NCBI GenBank assembly: GCA_022745215.1
Contig: JAIIWC010000048.1
Span: 1-14,920 of the forward strand
Direction of reading: 5' to 3'
Origin: Collinsella sp.
Lineage (GTDB): Bacteria > Actinomycetota > Coriobacteriia > Coriobacteriales > Coriobacteriaceae
Length of the DNA stretch: 14,920 nt
A program made the translations under genes and the position numbers. Positions 12,125 to 14,920 of this stretch are shown here, piece after piece (the first letter of the stretch is position 1; every line of letters begins with the position of its first letter). Under the pieces are notes generated by a model. It was not told where the DNA came from and ran no database searches. It saw only the letters and a program-made list of their open reading frames with translations.

Positions 12125-14806
12125 TTACTCCTTTTCCACGGCGCGCATGATCGCCTTGTAGATCTCCATCAGCGGGATGATCAGGAAGGCCAGGCCCAGC
12201 GCGGCGATAACGCCCTTAAGCTCAAGCGTCACGGGACCAAAGAACATCTCGGCAAGCGTCGGCTGCACGGTCACGATCACCGTCAGCACCAGTGCCAGCG
12301 CGGCGGAAGCCCACAGCCACTTGTTCTGCTTCTTCATGGTGAACAGCGACGCACGACGGCTGCGCATATTGAAGCAGTGGAAAATCTCGACCATGTTGAG
12401 CGTGATGAACGCCATCATCACGCCTTCCTCGTCGGCATTGCCGGCGATCATATCGGCGATGTGGATGTAGCCCATGTCAAAGTACACGCCCACAAAGAAG
12501 CTCGCCAGCACCAGCGCGGTGATGATTAGGCCCTGGACCACGCAGTCCAGACCCATATGTCCGGCAAAGACACCGTCCTTGGCGTTGCGCGGCTTGCGCT
12601 TCATGATGTCGCCCTCGGCATCCTCCATGCCCAGCGCGAGCGCGGGGAAGCAGTCGGTGACCAGGTTCACCCACAGCAGCTGCACCGGCTGGAAGATGGT
12701 AAAGCCGATGAGCGTGGCGATAAACACCGAGAACACCTCGGCAAGGTTGGCCGAAAGCAGGAACTGGATGGCCTTGCGGATGTTGTCGTAGATGCGACGA
12801 CCCTCTTCGCAGGCGCCGATGATGGTAGCGAAGTTGTCGTCGGCGAGCACCATGTCGGCGACGTTCTTGGTGACGTCGGTACCGGTGATGCCCATACCGA
12901 CGCCGATGTCGGCGCGCTTGATGGACGGGGCGTCGTTGACGCCATCGCCCGTCATGGCCACGATCTGGTCGCGCGACTTCCAGGCCTCGACGATGCGGGT
13001 CTTGTGCTCGGGCTGGACGCGGGCGTACACGCCGTAGTCCTCGATGTGCGCGTCGAGCTCCTCGTCGCTCATGCGATCGAGGTCGGCACCGGTGATGGCC
13101 TGGCTGCGATCGGCGACGATGCCCAGCTGCTTGGCGATGGCCACGGCGGTGTCGATGTGGTCGCCCGTGATCATGACGGTGCGGATACCGGCGTCGTGCG
13201 CCTCGCGGATAGCGTCGGCCACCTCGGGACGGACCGGGTCGATCATGCCGGACAGGCCACAGAAGACCAGGTCATGCTCGAGCGCAGCGGGGCTGCAGTC
13301 GGCGGGAACCTCGGTGTAGGTGCGGCTTGCCAGCGCCAGCACGCGCAGGGCCTCGTCGGCCATGGCCTTGTTGGCCGCCACGAGCTCGGCGCGGCGCTCC
13401 TCGGTCAGGGGGACGACCTTATCGCCCTCGTAGATATGGGTGCACAGGCCGATCACCACGTCGGGCGCACCCTTGGTGTACTGCTCGTACTCGCCGTCCA
13501 GGGTCTCGACGACCACGGACATCATCTTGCGGCCCGAGTCAAACGGGGCCTCGCCCACGCGCGGATGCTCGGCAGTCAGGCCAGTGAGGCCCGCCTTGCC
13601 GGCGTCGTTGACAAGCGCGCACTCAGTCGGCTCGCCCACGGCCTCGCCCAGCTCCTCGTCCCACTGAGCATCGGAGCACAGCGCCATGCCGGCCAGGAAC
13701 TTCTCCTTGGGCGCAGCGAGCTCGTGCTTGACGACGGTCATCTTGTTCTGGGTAAGGGTACCGGTTTTGTCGGAGCAGATGGTCTGCGTGCAGCCAAGGG
13801 TCTCGACGGCAGAGAGCTTGCGGATAATCGCCTGGCGCTTGGCCATCTTGGTCACGCCAAGCGAAAGGACGATGGTCACGACGGCGACCAGGCCCTCGGG
13901 GATGGCGGCGACGGCGAGCGAGACGGCAACCATAAAGGTGTCGAGCAGGGCAGTCGGGTCGGTGAGAACGTTGCCCACGCCGTGGCGCAGGATGTCGACG
14001 CCAAAAATCACGACGCAGATGACGATAACCATAATGGTAAGGATGCGGCTGAGCTCGGCGAGCTTCACCTGCAACGGTGTGAGCTCTTCCTTGGCCTCGG
14101 CAAGAGCGCCGGCAATCTTGCCCATCTCGGTGTTCATACCGGTGCCGACCACGACGGCGCGACCGCGACCGTACACCACGGTGGAACCCATGTAGCACAT
14201 GTTCTTACGGTCGCCGAGCGGCACGTCCTCGGTGCCCGCGGCGAGCTCGATCACGTTGGCGTGCTTCTCGACCGGCACGGACTCGCCGGTCAGCGCAGCC
14301 TCTTCGATCTTCATCGTGGCGCTCTCGAGCACGCGGCAATCGGCCGGGACGGAGTCGCCCGCCTCGAGCATGATCACGTCACCGGGCACGAGCTCAGCGC
14401 TCGGCAGATGCACGAGCTTGCCGTCGCGCAGCACCTTGGACTGCGCCGCGCTCATCTCCTGCAGGGCCTCGAGGGCCTCCTCGCTTTTAGCCTCCTGGAC
14501 CACGCCCAGCACCGAGTTGACGATAACGACGAACATGATGATGGCGACATCGGCAAAGTCCGCCTCGCCCTTGACCATGCCCGTGAGCGCGCTGATGACG
14601 GCGGCAACGATCAGCATGATGACCATGGGGTCGGCCATCTGCTCAAAGAAGCGCTTCCACAACGGTGTCTTCTCTGCTTCCTCGAGCTTGTTAGGGCCTG
14701 TCTTGGCGAGGCGCGACGACGCCTCGTCGTTGCTCAGGCCGAGGTTCTCATCGACACCCTGGTCGCTGAGCACCTCCGCCGCAGCGGACAGGTATTCCTT
14801 TTGCAT
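12125..14806 (-). CDS. Calcium-type P-type ATPase (P2A, SERCA/PMR1-like)
   Basis: This 893-residue cation pump probably exports Ca2+. Order: N-terminal cation-ATPase domain (about 5-75), TM1-2 (60-105), and an actuator with TGES (173-176). Then TM3-4 with AIPEGL (301-306), phosphorylation motif DKTGT (346-350), nucleotide domain KGAPD (445-449), TGDH (547-550) and hinge TGDGVND (619-625). A C-terminal six-helix region completes it. Ca2+ ligand positions of SERCA are matched by IPEG in TM4, N687 and E690 in TM5, N714, T717 and D718 (WVNLVTD) in TM6, and E807 (MVEIFHCFN) in TM8. Val307 replaces the proline usual after PEGL. Length is normal. The ATG at 14806 has a strong SD (AGGAGGGG) that is covered by an inverted repeat. 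It is monocistronic. Mn2+ or another divalent substrate cannot be excluded. Confidence 0.93.
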   Translation of the reverse strand: MQKEYLSAAAEVLSDQGVDENLGLSNDEASSRLAKTGPNKLEEAEKTPLWKRFFEQMADPMVIMLIVAAVISALTGMVKGEADFADVAIIMFVVIVNSVLGVVQEAKSEEALEALQEMSAAQSKVLRDGKLVHLPSAELVPGDVIMLEAGDSVPADCRVLESATMKIEEAALTGESVPVEKHANVIELAAGTEDVPLGDRKNMCYMGSTVVYGRGRAVVVGTGMNTEMGKIAGALAEAKEELTPLQVKLAELSRILTIMVIVICVVIFGVDILRHGVGNVLTDPTALLDTFMVAVSLAVAAIPEGLVAVVTIVLSLGVTKMAKRQAIIRKLSAVETLGCTQTICSDKTGTLTQNKMTVVKHELAAPKEKFLAGMALCSDAQWDEELGEAVGEPTECALVNDAGKAGLTGLTAEHPRVGEAPFDSGRKMMSVVVETLDGEYEQYTKGAPDVVIGLCTHIYEGDKVVPLTEERRAELVAANKAMADEALRVLALASRTYTEVPADCSPAALEHDLVFCGLSGMIDPVRPEVADAIREAHDAGIRTVMITGDHIDTAVAIAKQLGIVADRSQAITGADLDRMSDEELDAHIEDYGVYARVQPEHKTRIVEAWKSRDQIVAMTGDGVNDAPSIKRADIGVGMGITGTDVTKNVADMVLADDNFATIIGACEEGRRIYDNIRKAIQFLLSANLAEVFSVFIATLIGFTIFQPVQLLWVNLVTDCFPALALGMEDAEGDIMKRKPRNAKDGVFAGHMGLDCVVQGLIITALVLASFFVGVYFDMGYIHIADMIAGNADEEGVMMAFITLNMVEIFHCFNMRSRRASLFTMKKQNKWLWASAALALVLTVIVTVQPTLAEMFFGPVTLELKGVIAALGLAFLIIPLMEIYKAIMRAVEKE

Positions 14807-14813
14807 ATAGAGT

Positions 14814-14870
14814 CCCCTCCTGGGATTCGGGCCACTCAGCAGATTGATGCCCGATCATAATTCCCAGGAG
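14814..14870 (-). promoter_or_regulatory. Two-part inverted repeat over the ATPase ribosome binding site, with a possible -10 box
   Basis: CTCCTGGGA (14817-14825) and TCCCAGGAG (14862-14870) form a perfect 9-bp inverted repeat. Nested inside are CGGGC (14828-14832) and GCCCG (14849-14853). On the minus-strand RNA the 3' arm contains part of the SD (GGAGGGG at 14814-14820), so folding would hide it. TATGAT, a good -10 hexamer, lies at 14854-14859 inside the repeat, with no clear -35. If transcription starts there the first arm is not in the mRNA, and the repeat would be a DNA site instead. The remaining upstream bases to 14920 hold only a short CTGCCG/CGGCAG hairpin (14892-14910). Confidence 0.45.
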
Positions 14871-14920
14871 AAGGGCAAGGGCTCATCAAGGCTGCCGTGC
14901 TGAGCGGCAGTTGATAGTGG

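Noticed and set aside
12557..14860. Very long open frame (767 codons) on the plus strand opposite the P-type ATPase
   Set aside because: It is the antisense shadow of a strongly conserved, GC-rich gene whose codon bias suppresses stops in that frame. The translation is rich in Asp/Gly/His/Val repeats with no recognisable domain and no convincing SD.
14892..14910. CTGCCG/CGGCAG hairpin as a terminator of an upstream gene
   Set aside because: Six base pairs with no T-run on either strand, close to the window edge; could be chance.

Overview
The window looks like a chromosomal segment of a GC-rich, monoderm actinobacterium. A Collinsella-like member of the Coriobacteriia is the best guess. It rests on the flavour of the Tad/Flp locus (no secretin or outer-membrane genes, a DUF192 gene at its end), abundant GGAGG-type ribosome binding sites and frequent GTG starts. 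The genus is inference from memory of protein style, not a search. Every gene I can support lies on the minus strand, so the window reads right to left: P-type ATPase, rsgA, Tad pilus operon, toxin-antitoxin pair, tRNA-Phe.

Right end (14920 to about 11920): a full-length Ca2+-type P2A ATPase of 893 residues. A two-part inverted repeat covers its ribosome binding site. Its 3' UTR carries a 95-nt near-palindrome and then a 12-bp intrinsic terminator. Next is rsgA (ribosome small-subunit maturation GTPase, GTG start), ended by its own 10-bp terminator at 10637-10670.

Centre (10640 to 846): a 250-bp regulatory region with repeated GCYGACC motifs and an inverted repeat over a TTGACA box, followed by a very compact tad operon of twelve genes. 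The order is cpaB, cpaE, cpaF, tadB, tadC, flp, a membrane-anchored unknown of 187 residues, a 72-residue pilin-like protein, a TadE-like protein, a 717-residue TadG-like protein, a second TadE-like protein, and a DUF192 protein. Ten of the eleven junctions overlap or are separated by no more than 1 nt; only tadC-flp has a real gap. CpaF would be the motor, TadB/TadC the membrane platform, CpaE a polar-localisation or assembly ATPase, CpaB a membrane-anchored SAF-domain assembly protein, and Flp the fibre subunit. The TadE/TadG-like proteins would be minor pilins or tip and anchor components. The prepilin peptidase is not in this window.

Left end (842 to 1): a toxin-first toxin-antitoxin pair (BrnT/RelE-like small protein plus a C-terminal ribbon-helix-helix antitoxin), with a palindromic operator on its putative -10 box. 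Then comes tRNA-Phe(GAA) with a clear promoter and terminator. No mobile element, CRISPR array or integrase is visible. No stretch over 300 bp lacks a gene. The two longest gaps, 10437-10688 and 11874-12124, hold the regulatory elements described here.
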